Positions 35,481 to 46,949 are shown, counted from the first letter of the stretch. The stretch: 64,000 nucleotides of DNA from Nageia nagi (GCA_050084985.1 JBITNC010000001.1:85870001-85934000), one strand, 5' to 3'. The notes: generated by a model from the sequence alone, not told the origin. Translations and numbers: made by a program.

Positions 35481-35739
35481 GTAATCCATGTGGCTTTGTA
35501 AATAAGTCAATAAAATCCTAAACCAAATTTTGCATCTATTACTCTCTTTTGCATATTGTTGGTGGCCTAAAATTAGTATTGCACATCATTAATAACATGA
35601 TATTCACCTCACTTAAGGCTCCTATTTTCACCATGATCAAAACAAACTTTTTAGAAGCATTCATAAGACATTTTACTTCACTAACAATGACCAAAGGTAG
35701 ATTTTTCCTTTTTTATGTGCACTAACTAGAAACACCTTT

Positions 35740-36060
35740 CCATATTTTACCAATTATAATTTGTTTAGTCTTCTATAATAGATACCATCTCTATTCCACA
35801 TATAAGGGTTACCAAGAATAACACTACAAATATCTAAAGGAACAACATCAACAAAAATTTCATCAATGTAATTTGTACAAATATCAAATTTCAACTTACC
35901 TTGCTTAGTGAATTACAAACTAGCATTGTGATGCACCCAACCCAAAGGATATGGATTTGGATAGTTGAAAGTTTCTAATCCCAAATTACTTACCATAGTC
36001 TTTGAAATCAAATTTGCTTGAGAACTCGGATAAAAAATGCAATCTACTTTGGTTTTCTAG
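35740..36060 (-). pseudogene. E2 protease relic
   Basis: On the minus strand the stretch SSQANLISKTMVSNLGL, YPLGWVHHNASL and DEIFVDVVPLDICSVILG matches the aspartic protease region of chromovirus pol, where a V-D-V-V-P-L-D-V/I-C-x-V-x-x-G-x-P-Y block is conserved. The active-site Asp is not intact; FYPSS stands near its place. Confidence 0.7.
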
Positions 36061-36199
36061 ATTTTGATTTTGAGGTGGAATAATTGAATCCTTTGTTCTT
36101 CAATATCTTGAGGTTCTTCAACCTTTTGAATGGCTGAATAATTTATTCTCTCATCAACACATCAACTTCTCTCAATATCATCATATATAAGAACTATAG

Positions 36200-37107
36200 C
36201 ATTAGTTCTCTCCTTATTCTTATGCTTATATTGATGTAATTTTGGATGTAATTTCCAATATTCATCATCAACACGATCATATTTATCATATTGACTACAA
36301 TGTCTACCATCACCTTCTTTCCTTGAAATATTAGTGGTGTTACTTTCTTGCTTGCCTTTGCCTTTATCTTGATATTTACCTTTCTTTGGTCCTCCCCTTG
36401 AATTTGAAGCCTTTTGGATTCATCATATTGTCTCCTTACTTTACCATCCTCCTTTAAGTATTACACTTGCACAAACACTTAATCAAGATTAGTAGTACTA
36501 AATAACATGAAAGTCTTTTACAAATGACTATGTAAACCTCTAATGTACTTCATTAAAGTTTGAAGATATTTTAGTGAAACCCCAAGCAAAGTAGCTTATT
36601 TTCTAAATTTTGTCATGTATTCTTGAATATTTTTTACTCTTTGTTGTCTAAATAATTGCTATTTCATCCATTATTTATGATTCCCTAATGGATAGAATTG
36701 ATCTCTTAACAACTCCTAAAATTCATTCCAAGAAGATATTTATGATAAGTGTTCATGATTAAGGGTTTCTACATAGTTTTTAACCAAAGTAAAGCTTGTC
36801 TATTCATATTTAATTTAGCAAAAGAAATTTTATCAACATCATTTACAACACCATGAATTTGAAAATAAACCTCCAATTGTTTAAACCATTTGTTCACCTT
36901 TTCCACATCAACCTCTCCTCCAAAATTAGGAATGTCCACTTTGGCCTCCACCTTGAATGGAACTCTATTTGATAAAGATGATGAATTAGGTATTCCAACT
37001 ACAACATGATATCTTTGATTGAAATTTACATTTGCTCCAATAGCCAACAACTTAGCTAAATGATTCTCCATTATCAAAAACCTCCTTTTAAAATTGGCAT
37101 CTATCAT
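36200..37107 (-). pseudogene. E2 gag relic
   Basis: The minus-strand start is MIDANFKRRFLIMENHLAKL at 37107, about 180 bases after the primer site. VPFKVEAKVDIPNFGGEVDV and NKWFKQLEVYFQIHGV are the chromovirus gag core. After several stops a Lys/Gly-rich tail (GGPKKGKYQDKGKGKQ) and a decayed zinc knuckle (HCSQYDKYDRVDDEYWKLH) occur at about 36420-36250. Confidence 0.88.
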
Positions 37108-37288
37108 GGTACAAACAATAGATTATTGGTCCTCTATATTATCCATTGCAGTTGCTCTACCCTTCTAACCAATCTCAAGATCCTCTAAACTTAATTATGA
37201 TCTTTAAGATCTTCTCCCAAACATCAAAAAACATGCTACTGTTAGCTTGAAAAACCTGAAATTTTAGCCCCAAATTTGATGCACACAA

Positions 37289-37300
37289 GCTCTGATACAA
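37289..37300 (-). other. Primer binding site of E2
   Basis: The minus strand reads TTGTATCAGAGC, one change from the tRNA-Met-type site, two bases from the LTR. Confidence 0.85.
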
Positions 37301-37302
37301 CA

Positions 37303-38025
37303 TGATTCATAATCATTGGATGGTTATAGCATACTTAGATACTCACTTATATATTTGCACAAAATTACATTCATCATTATGATATCATACAAATTACATA
37401 TAAATTTGAAAATTGCATAATATGAATCACAAACTAGCAATCTCAAACACACAACAAGATTAACATAATGATTTACCCTAGTTCACCCAATGTGGGCTAA
37501 TCTAGCATGGAATTGGAACCTTCTCTTCTCATTGTCTATGGACATTACAATATTACATGCATAGAGAAATACCATCAGCATAATGGCAATACAATTTCTT
37601 ATAATTACTACAACCTCCTACAATAAGAAGAAAATACAATCTCAAAACTATAAAATTTTGGAATGAATATTGGTCTTCCTTCAAATTTTACAATCCCAAA
37701 ATCCTTACTCTCTCAAAACTCCCATTATAGAATCAAAGAGTATCATGCCCTTAAATAAGCATCTAGAACACTCTAAAATATCAACCAAGGAACCTAAATC
37801 ACTTAGTCTCTTGAAACACAACTATCTCTTCAAATGCCCCTACTAACTCATCAAAGTGCACACTATTAATAGCCTAAAATCAGTAATTTGCATGTCATTG
37901 GAATCCTAAAATTGAATACCAAAAAATTCTAAAATTTGGTCTTCAATCTATATCCAAGCATATATACTTATATATTGAGTATTTATCCTAAAAAGACAAC
38001 CTAACACATGATCCAATTTATATTA
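37303..38025 (-). repeat. 5' LTR of E2
   Basis: The plus strand starts TGATTCATAATC and ends TTTATATTA (CA decayed to TA). It is the partner of 24839-25561. Confidence 0.93.
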
Positions 38026-38030
38026 AAATC

Positions 38031-38426
38031 CTACCTATCTAGAAGAACTACAAAATGGGTAATGTTACTTCAAGAATTTTTATTTATTATTCATCACTCA
38101 AAAATTGATTAAAGGATAAGCTATTGCAGATTTCATCACCAACCATCCATGAAATAAAGTATTTAGGATATAGGAAGAGTTTCCTAATGAAGTGGGTAAT
38201 CTGATCACTCATAGAGCTAATGCTTTCATTGGATTCCAACACTTTAATTAGGATGAAGATATAGTTTTTCTAGAGGTCTTTATTCACTTCATGAAAGATG
38301 ATGAGTGAATGTTGTACTTTGAAGGTTTGAAGTGTGTTCATGGAGCTAGGTTAGTAATTATTATCATCAACCCCATAGTGATGTTATCCCTCTATCTCAT
38401 CACTTAAGCTTTGATTGCACTAATAA
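38031..38426 (+). pseudogene. E1 RNase H end and start of the second RNase H
   Basis: The E1 frame resumes with YLSRRTTKWVMLLQEF, the end of the polymerase-linked RNase H. It continues through an acidic linker (EVGNLITHRANAFI) into a second RNase H domain: MLYFEGLKCVHGARLVIIII near 38310, where the family has a first Asp in F-D-G-A. The last residues before E4 are DCTNN, the start of the family motif CTNN-x-AEYEAL. Confidence 0.85.
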
Positions 38427-38867
38427 TATAGATCCAAAATAATATGTAATTTGATATATTGAAATAATATTTATCTATAATATTTAATTAAAGCATATAT
38501 CAAAAATATGAAATCAAATGAATAATAATAAATAATGTACCTTAATCACAATCACATAAATATGGAATAAGAAAAACCATTCATTAATCACCACAACACA
38601 TTCACAAAAGCATGCTACCAATTACCTAAAGGTGCCACTTTGTTGGCTATGTGGAATAAATGGATCAATGAAAGGAAGAAAAGATATGTGAAAGTGAGTT
38701 AAAGGGTTTAACAAATATATGAAGAGGTGGTATTACAAAATATCATTATTGGCAAGATAGAGCGATCTTGCATGTGTTGAAGTCTCTCTTAGTATTTTGG
38801 ATGCCCCTTACATGTTGTTATTGTGTTGCCTTTGATGTATCTTTATAGCAACATCCTAATATTCTTT

Positions 38868-39140
38868 TGTTATGACCCCATAACATATATTAGGAATATT
38901 AATTGTGTTTAGTTCCATATGCACTATGAATTGGGTTACTTATGTTGTAAAATTTATTTATATGGGGCTTCCCTATTATGTTGAAAAAAAAAAGAAGAAT
39001 AAGTTGAGTTTTATATGAGAAGTGATCCTCAAGGAGGTGCCCCCTTGAAGCAATGCAAGTGATTCATTAGTGTAGGATTAGTGTGTGTATTTTCATAGTA
39101 TGAAGCTATAATCCATTTTCAATCCTTTGGGATTGTAACA
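38868..39140 (+). repeat. Left LTR of E5
   Basis: Starts TGTTATGACCCCATAAC, ends GGGATTGTAACA. Bases about 39010-39115 are missing from the right LTR. Confidence 0.92.
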
Positions 39141-39154
39141 TTTGGAATCAAAGC
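39141..39154 (+). other. Primer binding site of E5
   Basis: TTTGGAATCAAAGC directly after the LTR resembles TTGGTATCAGAGC, the tRNA-Met-type site. Confidence 0.75.
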
Positions 39155-39582
39155 TTCAATTTTGGCTCTTATGGGTAGTTTTATTGTTAGTACGAGTGGT
39201 TTTTATGATCTATAAGCAATTTTGGTGTTGAATGATTTTAGATGATTTTGTATTTTTGAGTATTTTTGGTTGTATGGTAAGATTTGTGTAGTGAAGGCCC
39301 ATTTTTTCTTTTGATAGATTTATGGTATGTATGCTTTTTAGTATTTTAGAGTAGGTTATTTTACTATGTAGGTGGATTTCTATTATGGAGTGGTTCTGAA
39401 GGCATGTTGCATGGATCAAGGAGATCCATAGTAGAATCCTATGAGTGAAAGTAGATCTTAGAAGAGAACCCATGTGCAACAATTTTATTGTTGGAAGATG
39501 TTTCGAGAGTATTTTAGGTTGTGCATGGGCACTTAGAGGTAGATCCCACAAAGAAAGTGGCAAGGATAGATGGATCTATTTT
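39155..39582. other. E5 leader region
   Basis: No convincing gene. Open frames occur on both strands here (39210-39563 minus, 39445-39669 plus), but neither resembles a retroelement protein. Confidence 0.5.
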
Positions 39583-39783
39583 GGGGGGCACCTCCTTGAG
39601 AATCACTTCTCATATAAAAATAAACTCATTATTATTTTTATTTTTACAATAATATGGAAACCCCTATAAATAGATTTTACAATATGAGTAATCCAATGCA
39701 TAATACATATGGTACTAAACACCAATACTATTCCTTATACATGTTATGGGATCATAGCATTTCCACCCCTTTAAGGAAGCTTC
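39583..39783 (-). repeat. Inverted LTR fragment inside E5
   Basis: The reverse complement of 39583-39759 matches the first 177 bases of the E5 LTR (38868-39044). The next 24 bases and some beyond match the polypurine region before the right LTR (41185-41231). It is the 3' end of a second copy of the family in opposite orientation. Confidence 0.9.
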
Positions 39784-40319
39784 ATCCTCAAAGATTCTAC
39801 ACACCACACACTAAAAAAATGTAACACACATCACACACTTAATCTACTAAATGGATTCATAACATTTTGTAAATATCATCATCCATACATAGCAAACATT
39901 TCAAGTCCATTGGAGGTATATTTTGGGATTTATTAGCTTTTTAGGATTTTCACTAAATTCATATTTTAGGATGAAATAAATATAATTGAATTAAAATTCT
40001 TTGAGGGAATATTTATATGCATATTATATGTATTTAATAAAAAAATTAGATCATTTTGATTACTATTGATCAATTTGTATGCAAATTACTAAAACCCCTA
40101 GATTAGGAATTATGAAAAAAAGGAAAAAGTAAATAGTCATATATTTTTCATCTTGGTGAGTGAGCTTAAAATATATCAAGAGTACTCAAAAAAATATTTC
40201 ATAATTTTTGAAGATATATTTACTATTTTAAGTTAAAAATAGTGAAGCTATCTCAAAAATATCTTAATATATAGAGCAGGTAAAAAAAATGATGATGGAT
40301 ATTATTTCTCTACCATTTT
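39784..40319. other. E5 internal DNA, nothing identified
   Basis: The first 60 bases still match the reverse complement of the region before the right LTR. The rest is unassigned AT-rich sequence. Confidence 0.45.
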
Positions 40320-40870
40320 GTATTGATTCTTTGCATCATTATATTTATGATTTTGAAGATTTGTTTTATTAATATGTAATGGATGATAAATTAGACCTTC
40401 ATTTATTCACTAATGGCTTAAGGTTGAAAGTTAAAAAGAATGTAGTCATGTTTAATCCACCAACTCTGAGAGATGCATATTCACTGGCCAAGTTAGTAGA
40501 GACCATACTTACATATAGATGGCCTATTATGGTTAATGAAGACATCCATGTGGAGCTATTTCATCATGTTTTAGAGTGTGAAGAAATATCTCTCATTTAT
40601 ATTAATATGAATGATATGGCACTAATGAAACCCATTGTAGAGTGTGAGGACCTTCTTTTCACTTATCTCAATATAGATGATGTGGAGTAGTACACCCCAT
40701 TAAGGAGTATAAGGCCCTTTCTCTACCTTGTATCCATATCAATGATGTGGTTTTTGAGATTTTGAGTCTATTGGATAAGGTTGTAGAGTATGAGGATATT
40801 TCTTTCACTTACATTATTATGGATGATCTCAAGCTACATGTTTATTTTGAGCAACCACCATAAGACTATT
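40320..40870 (+). pseudogene. E5 gag relic
   Basis: The open part (40379-40690) reads MDDKLDLHLFTNGLRLKVKK and RDAYSLAKLVE, the second half of a chromovirus-like gag domain. Upstream, YDFEDLFY near 40350 belongs to the same domain. Downstream, ECEEISLIYINMNDM, ECEDLLFTYLNIDDV and EYEDISFTYIIMDDL form at least three copies of a degenerate acidic repeat, which is not typical of gag. Confidence 0.78.
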
Positions 40871-41084
40871 CAATGCAATAGCAGCAACATGGTGGATTGT
40901 TTTGGATCATTCTTTTTGTTCCATCCTTGATATTAGCATCATCCTTCTTGGAGTAGAGTTTTAATTCATGTATGGGCTCATGTTCAGCTTTGGCATGCTA
41001 TTGGCTACTATGGCCAAGTTGGACTCCTTGGTTCCCTCTTATCATTGTTATTCATGAAAAGATTATATATGTATTTTATATTTT

Positions 41085-41231
41085 TGGTAAGTTTTGAGGA
41101 CAAAGATTGCTAAAGGGGATAATAATGTTATGAATCCCATTAGTATATTAGGTTTGTGGTGTCTATTACATTTTGTTAGTGTATGTGGTGTGTAGAAGCT
41201 TTGAGGATAAAGCTTCATTAAGGGGTGGCAA
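41085..41231 (+). repeat. Duplicated polypurine/LTR-start segment of E5
   Basis: AGTTTTGAGGACAAAG to TATATTAGG (from 41091) repeats as AGCTTTGAGGATAAAG to GTATTAGG (from 41198). The segment before the right LTR, including the first bases of an LTR, is therefore present twice, about 107 bp apart. Confidence 0.75.
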
Positions 41232-41402
41232 TGTTAAGACCCCATAACATGTATTAGGAATAGTACTTGTGTTTAGTCCCATATGCACTATGCATTAGGT
41301 AACTTATGTTGTAAAGTCTATTTATAGGGGGCTTCCCTATTATGTTGAAAAAAGAAGAAGAATGAAGCCATAATTTGATTATGATCCATTAGGGTCTTAA
41401 CA
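41232..41402 (+). repeat. Right LTR of E5, internally deleted
   Basis: Starts TGTTAAGACCCCATAAC after GGGGTGGCAA, ends GGGTCTTAACA. It lacks about 100 bases present in the left LTR. Confidence 0.9.
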
Positions 41403-41646
41403 TCTTTTATCTTAGAGAACATTGCACATTACATAGTTTGAGGTATCTTTTTTGATCCTTGAGATCATTACACATTATATAGTTTGAGGTGTATTTCTTG
41501 ATATTCGATTCTTTTTACATTGTACAATGATCCATTACATTTATTACATTGCCTTGGGTATATTTTAGCCCTTTTTTACAATAAATATCATTAAAGCTCT
41601 AAAATTAATTATTTAATAAATAATAATAAATTTTTAGGCATCTACA

Positions 41647-42169
41647 TTTTGCCTCTCTTTGGAGGTGTAATTGAAGTAATGAAATTATTTTTCCAAATAA
41701 GTATAGAAGAAAATTTTTGAGAACATTAAATTATTTTTTGTTTTGTCCTTTGATGAAGATGTTGAATATGAGGATCCCTTGTTGCACCTTTTTGGCATGT
41801 ATGCCCTAAGAAAGGTCCTTAAGTGGTGCAACCAAGGCAAAATATAAAGAACTATGTCTCTCCAGCCATTGTGGTATCTCTATCTTGGAAGGAACTCTGC
41901 TAGCAAGTAGTCTTATGGTTTCACATCCAATATTTGAAATAGAATACTTACATTTTTCCCCTTATTTGACCATATATCTAGCCATTCCATCATATATAAT
42001 AATCAAGAATCAATTCTCTCACCTACATGCCTCAATACAAAAGATGTATCTTTATCTATATTACTATATCAATGGAATAGATGTCATTGATAACATAGGA
42101 ATAGTGAGTATGTCACTGATGACATGAATTTCTTTGTACATTCCTCCATATTTTATGGTGTAGGTACCT
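41647..42169. other. E4 3' untranslated region
   Basis: The minus strand next to the 3' LTR has AAAGAGAGGCAAAA as polypurine tract. A plus-strand open frame at 41885-42127 is not supported as a gene. Confidence 0.55.
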
Positions 42170-42550
42170 ACAAAAAGGTGTTAGGTATACCTTGCATAAA
42201 AATAATTTAGATACATAATGAGTTATATCATCAATTGATGATGAATCAATGTCATCAATCTTCTTACGATTGCATCACCAGTTTGTCTTTCAAGTGAGTG
42301 AATTCTCACTAATCGTATCATTGACCATTGGTGATCTTGTGTTTTATGTCCATGGTCCATATATATTATGCTTTGTATGGTTCAAAGAAAAAATCATATG
42401 GATACATAGTAAGTTGAATAATCTATTAGAGATGAACCAATGTCAACATCTTGCTTATGGTTGCATCGATGGTGTGTCTTTTAAGTGAGTAAACTATCAC
42501 TAGCTATATCATTAGCCATTGGTGACCTCGCATTTTATGTCCATGATTTG
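42170..42550. repeat. Tandem duplication, ~191-bp unit, in E4
   Basis: Two copies with matching landmarks 191 bp apart, for example ATGAATCAATGTCA at 42241 against ATGAACCAATGTCA at 42432, and ATTTTATGTCCATG-type ends near 42340 and 42535. They lie between the E4 integrase and its 3' LTR. Confidence 0.8.
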
Positions 42551-42739
42551 TAGATATTATATTATCATCAATTTTTTGTTTTTTCTATTTTTTTTTAATC
42601 CTACATTGTTAGCAATGCATAGATAGTAATACATGTCGTTAGCTATGTGGAAACAATACAAGATAATGACAAATTGAAAATAAAATAATATGATACTAGT
42701 ACCTTGCACAAGATCTTGAATATTTTGCAATATACAAAG

Positions 42740-44024
42740 CCATTATCTTTATGAAATGAAGCATTTGATATGGGTGATATTGAAGGCCTTTAGTTCTTCT
42801 TTGCCATCCATGGTGGAGAGTTTGTAGGCTCCTGATCCCATTGCTTCCACTACAACAAAGGAGCCCAATAAATTTTGCTCAAATTTCACTTTAACTTCAT
42901 CATTTGCAAATATTTTATTGATATTCTCCTTAGTACTATATCCCCCACTTTGAATTATTTTGGCTTGATTTTTTTTCCAAATGCTCTTTTTAGCTTTGCA
43001 TGGTACACTTTCTAATGTTCAATTGCTCTCAATATCTTCTCATCCAATGACTCTAATTGTTGCAACCTAGCTTTTATTGCATCTTCATTCAATATATCCC
43101 TTAGCAATGAAATTTTTAAGGAGGGGATTTATAACTCCAATGGTACCATAGCTTCATCTCCATAAATCAATGATAATGGTGTTTCCCCTATGGCTACTCT
43201 AATACTTTTCTTGTATTCCCATAATGCATATGGTAATTGGTCATGCCAATATCTCTTATATCTATGTCAAGTTTTTGATAATATACTTTTAATGGTCTTA
43301 TTCAAATCTTCAGCTTGACCATTACCTTAAGGATAGTAAACTGAAAAAAATCTTTACATGATATAAAAAATTTTGTAGAATGCCTTCATATCTTTACCTT
43401 TTAAATTAGGCCCATTTTTCATAATCAATCTTTATGTCACACCAAACCTTTTAATGATATTTTCCACTAAAAATGCAATAATCTTATCTTAAGTGAATGA
43501 TTTCATAGGGATATCTTCAACCCATTTTGTAGTGAATTCTATCTATGTAATGACAAAGTTGTGACCTTCCCTTGAATGTGAATTAATAAGCTCAATCAAA
43601 TATATACCCCAAGTATAAAATGGCCATGGTTACATAATAGAATTTAATTCTTGAGTAGGCTATTTTTCTAGATTAGCATGCCTTTGACATTGTAAACAAT
43701 TTTCACATGAGCTTTATAATTGTCTTCCATTGTAGGCCAATAATAACTAATGTGCAAAAGTTTAGTGTACAATGACTTTAAATGAAAATTACCTCCACAT
43801 AAACCATCATGATCCTATTCTAATGATGTAACTATCTCATGTTGCATTAAAAATCTCAGTAAAGCACCATCAAAAGACCTTCTAGACAATAACTCACCAA
43901 TAATCACATATTTAATAGCATTCTTTTTCAATATAACCATTTCATTTCTATCATAATCATTAGGAATTTTTTGATAAGTAATTGTAAATATCAAAATACC
44001 AATTATGAAAATCATTTTCTTCAA
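42740..44024 (-). pseudogene. E4 integrase relic
   Basis: The minus strand opens with KYVIIGELLSRRSFDGALLR (from about 43920) and the HHCC zinc domain (HDGLCGGNFH near 43800, YYWPTMEDN near 43730). The core with the catalytic acids is decayed (43690-43340). The end is recognisable: KSILSKT and YWHDQLPYALWEYK near 43230, then the C-terminal GSGAYKLSTMDGKEE near 42830, which is the Tat/Athila-type integrase tail. Confidence 0.85.
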
Positions 44025-44149
44025 TAATCAAACAAATCTAAATTTCATGCATATCTTTAATGTAAGATGGAGTACTAAGGTTACAAATTTTCAAGATATT
44101 CTCCTCATCCTTAATTTCAATTGGTAAAATAAAAGCTACACTTACCATA

Positions 44150-44640
44150 GGATTTGGATACCTATTATTAGTCCTTGATATATTCTAAATAGTATATTTA
44201 TCAAAATGATATAATAAATTATTAACCACTACTTTATAAGGCTTCAATTTCTCATCCTTTGTATCAAAAATGTATTCTACTTGGTTAATGATAAGTTGTG
44301 AGTCACCATAAATCTCTAAATCTTTAATTCTTAGTGTAACAACTACTTTCAAATCCAATATCAATGCTTCATACTCTACCATATTATTTGTGCATTCAAA
44401 ACCTAGTTTATAAGCCATGGGGATTACTTGATTTTTAGGGAAGACCAAAATAATGCCAACCCCTACTCCATATGAACATTTAGATCCATCAAAGTATAAT
44501 GTCTAAATAATAGGCTCATCTTTCATGAGGCATACATATTCATCAAGGATTAACATATCATAAAAATCACACCATTCATGACCTTCTAATAGGTACATTG
44601 CTGAAGTCATGGATAATTCTCATATTAATCTAGAAATGCT
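44150..44640 (-). pseudogene. E4 second RNase H relic
   Basis: The minus-strand frame 44185-44448 reads LGFECTNNMVEYEALILDLK, RIKDLEIYGDSQLIINQVE and TKDEKLKPYKVVVNNLLYHF. These carry the Glu in C-T-N-N-M-x-E-Y-E-A-L and the Asp in G-D-S-Q. Upstream, LYFDGSKCSYGVGVG-like residues near 44470 start the domain. This extra RNase H defines Tat-lineage elements. Confidence 0.92.
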
Positions 44641-44699
44641 TTATGGACTAGTGCTTCATCATTCTGAGGGAACATAATGATCAAATTTGTAATTGCCTT

Positions 44700-45100
44700 C
44701 CCTTTTACTAACTTCTATTTCACCACATTGATATCAAATTTTTGTAACAACATTAGCCATTTTGCAACTCTTCCTAATAAATGTTGCTTTGCCACAAGAT
44801 ATTTCAATGGGTTACTAGGGCTAACAATAAATCTAGTAAAATATAGCAGATAATGTCCCAATTTTTTAGTAGCAAATGCAACACCATAATAAATTTTTTC
44901 CACTGGTATGTACCTAGAATCATAATCAATGAGAGTTTTACTAAGGTAATAAATAGTTCTTTCTTTGTTTTCCTCATTCTTTTGGCACAACATTTACCCC
45001 AAGGCATATAATGTAGCTAAGATATATAAATAATCAAGTTTGGAGAAGTCTATAGGCACTAAGATTGGGGGTTGAGAAAATATTATTTAATATCTTCAAA
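44700..45100 (-). pseudogene. E4 RNase H relic
   Basis: The minus-strand open part (44715-44993) has MLCQKNEENKERTIYYLSKT, DYDSRYIPVEKIYYGVAFAT and ARWLMLLQKFD-like end residues. It follows the reverse transcriptase directly after FDILQG-type linker residues near 45090. Confidence 0.88.
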
Positions 45101-45970
45101 ACCTTGTTGAAATTTATCATCCCATACAAATTTAGCATCCTTTTTCAATAAATGTATGAAAGGTCTACACTTATCTCCATTTTGGGAAATGAACCTCCTT
45201 ATTGAATTAATCTTTCCTTAGAGACTCTTTAATTGTTTAAAATTTTTTGGGGGAGGCATGCTCATCATAGCTTTTACTTTCTTTGGATCTACTTCTATTC
45301 TTTTAGATACCATGAAACCTAGAAACTTTCCAAAAGCATATTTTTGAGGTTTAAGTCTAAGTTTGTACCTTTTCAAAATTTGGAATACTTCCTCAAGCAT
45401 CTCTAAATGATCTTGGACTTGTTTAGATTTTACCAAGATGTCATCAACATATACCTCAACTAATTTATTAATGTGCTCATGATACATTGAAACCATAGCC
45501 CTTTGATAAGTAGCAGCTACATTTTTCAGTCCAAAAGGCATAACCTTCTAATAAAACTTTTCCCATGGAGTAGTAAATTCAGTCTTATATTGGTCAATTG
45601 AATTAATTAAAATTTGATTATAACCAAAAAAACCATCCATAAAAGATAATGTATCATGGCCATCTATTCTATTCATAATCATAACAATGTTAGGTAGTGG
45701 AAAATCATCTTTAGGATAGGTATTATTAATATCCTAAAAATTAGTGCAAACCCTTATTTCCCCTATTAGCTTTGTGATGGTAACAATGTTAGCCATCCAT
45801 TCAGAATAATCAATTAGCTTAATAAAACTAGCATTTAAAAATTTCTCTATTTCTTTCTTGATTAACAAATATTTTGAAGGATTCGTGTTTCTTAGCTTTT
45901 GTTTGACTAGCTTAGCTCCCTTTTTAAGTAGTAAATTATGCATAAAAAATGAAGGATCTAAACTAGGCAT
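45101..45970 (-). pseudogene. E4 reverse transcriptase relic
   Basis: The minus strand reads LVKQKLRNTNPSKYLLIKKE and EWMANIVTITK (45734-45970), then PKDDFPLPNI, LSFMDGFFGYNQI and MPFGLKNVAATYQRAM at 45541. The catalytic YVDD at 45440-45451 is intact and is followed by ILVKSKQ. LRLKPQKYAFG and MPPPKNFKQLKSL end the thumb. Only a few stops interrupt it. Confidence 0.94.
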
Positions 45971-46949
45971 ATCATTGTAAGACCAAGAAAAATTCTTGTG
46001 ATGTTCAATGAATTCATTTTTGTACCTTTCATATTGTAATGGAGGTAGGTATGATCTAATTTACACTAATATTTTCTCATTAGTAGTTCTGATATTGACA
46101 TTCACATATTCCTCTAGTGGAAAGGTAAGCTCATCTTTATTTTATAATAGAGAAGGTAATTCCTCTAATCCTTGTATCTCATCTATAACATTATCCTCTA
46201 GTTGGACCTAAAATGCTTCATTGAAATTAACTTCTTGACCAAAATAAGCATGTTTACTAAGAATTTAACTCACTTTCCTCTTTTCATTAGACTTAGGCAA
46301 CTCTGAATATGCCCCCACATATTCTAAAATATCATCATCAGTACTAAAATAGTCAAATTCTAAAGGGAATTGTATCATAAATCCATAAGTATCTATCAAT
46401 ATCATCATATAATTCAATAAATTTACATTCCTTCATAAACTTACTAGGTCCCAAGGATTATTTAGTATTGATATCACTTCCCATTCCATTCGCAGTTAAT
46501 TAGGTTTTGGAATTATGAGGAAATGAAGACATCCCTTGTTCAGACTTTCCTAATCCTCCTCTTTTGTATTTACAATTTTTAATCATATAATTATGAACAA
46601 AAGGATATGGAAAGATTTTACCTATGCCTATGGTCATTTGATTTGTTTTGGATCTATCAATACTACATGATATAGACATGATGGAGCAAGATTCAGTTTC
46701 ATCTCCACTATTTTCACATCCTAGATGACCCTCTAGTAGAAATGCATGCTACTAATGGCCCTCCATAGATAAAATTTTGGGCCATACCAAATATTTCATG
46801 AATAAAAATAAATCTAAATTCTCAATTTTGTAAGTACCCATCCCAATTTTTGTAATCTAATTCTATGTTTCTGTACTTGCCCCTAGTGCATTAGGGTCTA
46901 AGGGCTCAATTTCATATTTAGGACAAGTCATTGTAATTTATTCAAAATC
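45971..46949 (-). other. E4 linker between protease and reverse transcriptase
   Basis: The minus strand shows acidic, Glu/Asn-rich fragments without a recognised domain. Plus-strand frames here (46008-46211) are not supported. Confidence 0.5.

Larger units (their letters stand above)
24839..38025 (-). mobile_element. E2: chromovirus-like Ty3/gypsy element
   Basis: Two 723-bp LTRs are flanked by a perfect AAATC duplication (24834-24838 and 38026-38030). Without E3 the element is about 6.2 kb. On the minus strand it reads gag, protease, reverse transcriptase, RNase H, integrase and a chromodomain-like end. It has a single RNase H and a tRNA-Met-type primer site, both expected of chromoviruses. 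It sits antisense inside the RNase H of E1. All frames contain stops. Confidence 0.95.
38868..41402 (+). mobile_element. E5: short gag-only LTR element
   Basis: A 273-bp left LTR and a 171-bp right LTR are flanked by a perfect TCTTT duplication (38863-38867 and 41403-41407). The internal 2.1 kb hold a primer site, an inverted fragment of the same family and a gag relic. I see no pol. It is a small non-autonomous gypsy-type element. Confidence 0.93.
38427..41646 (-). repeat. 3' LTR of E4, split by E5
   Basis: The two LTR parts are 38427-38867 and 41408-41646. Together they align with 48937-49563. The right part contains an extra duplicated block around ACATTACATAGTTTGAGG not present twice in the other LTR. 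The outer start TATAGATCC shows a TG-to-TA change. Confidence 0.92.

Noticed and set aside
39210-39669. Opposing frames in the E5 leader
   Set aside because: Neither shows retroelement motifs; both lie in untranslated E5 sequence and overlap the inverted LTR fragment.
42249-42488. 79-codon plus-strand frame
   Set aside because: It crosses the two copies of the 191-bp duplication and is antisense to E4.
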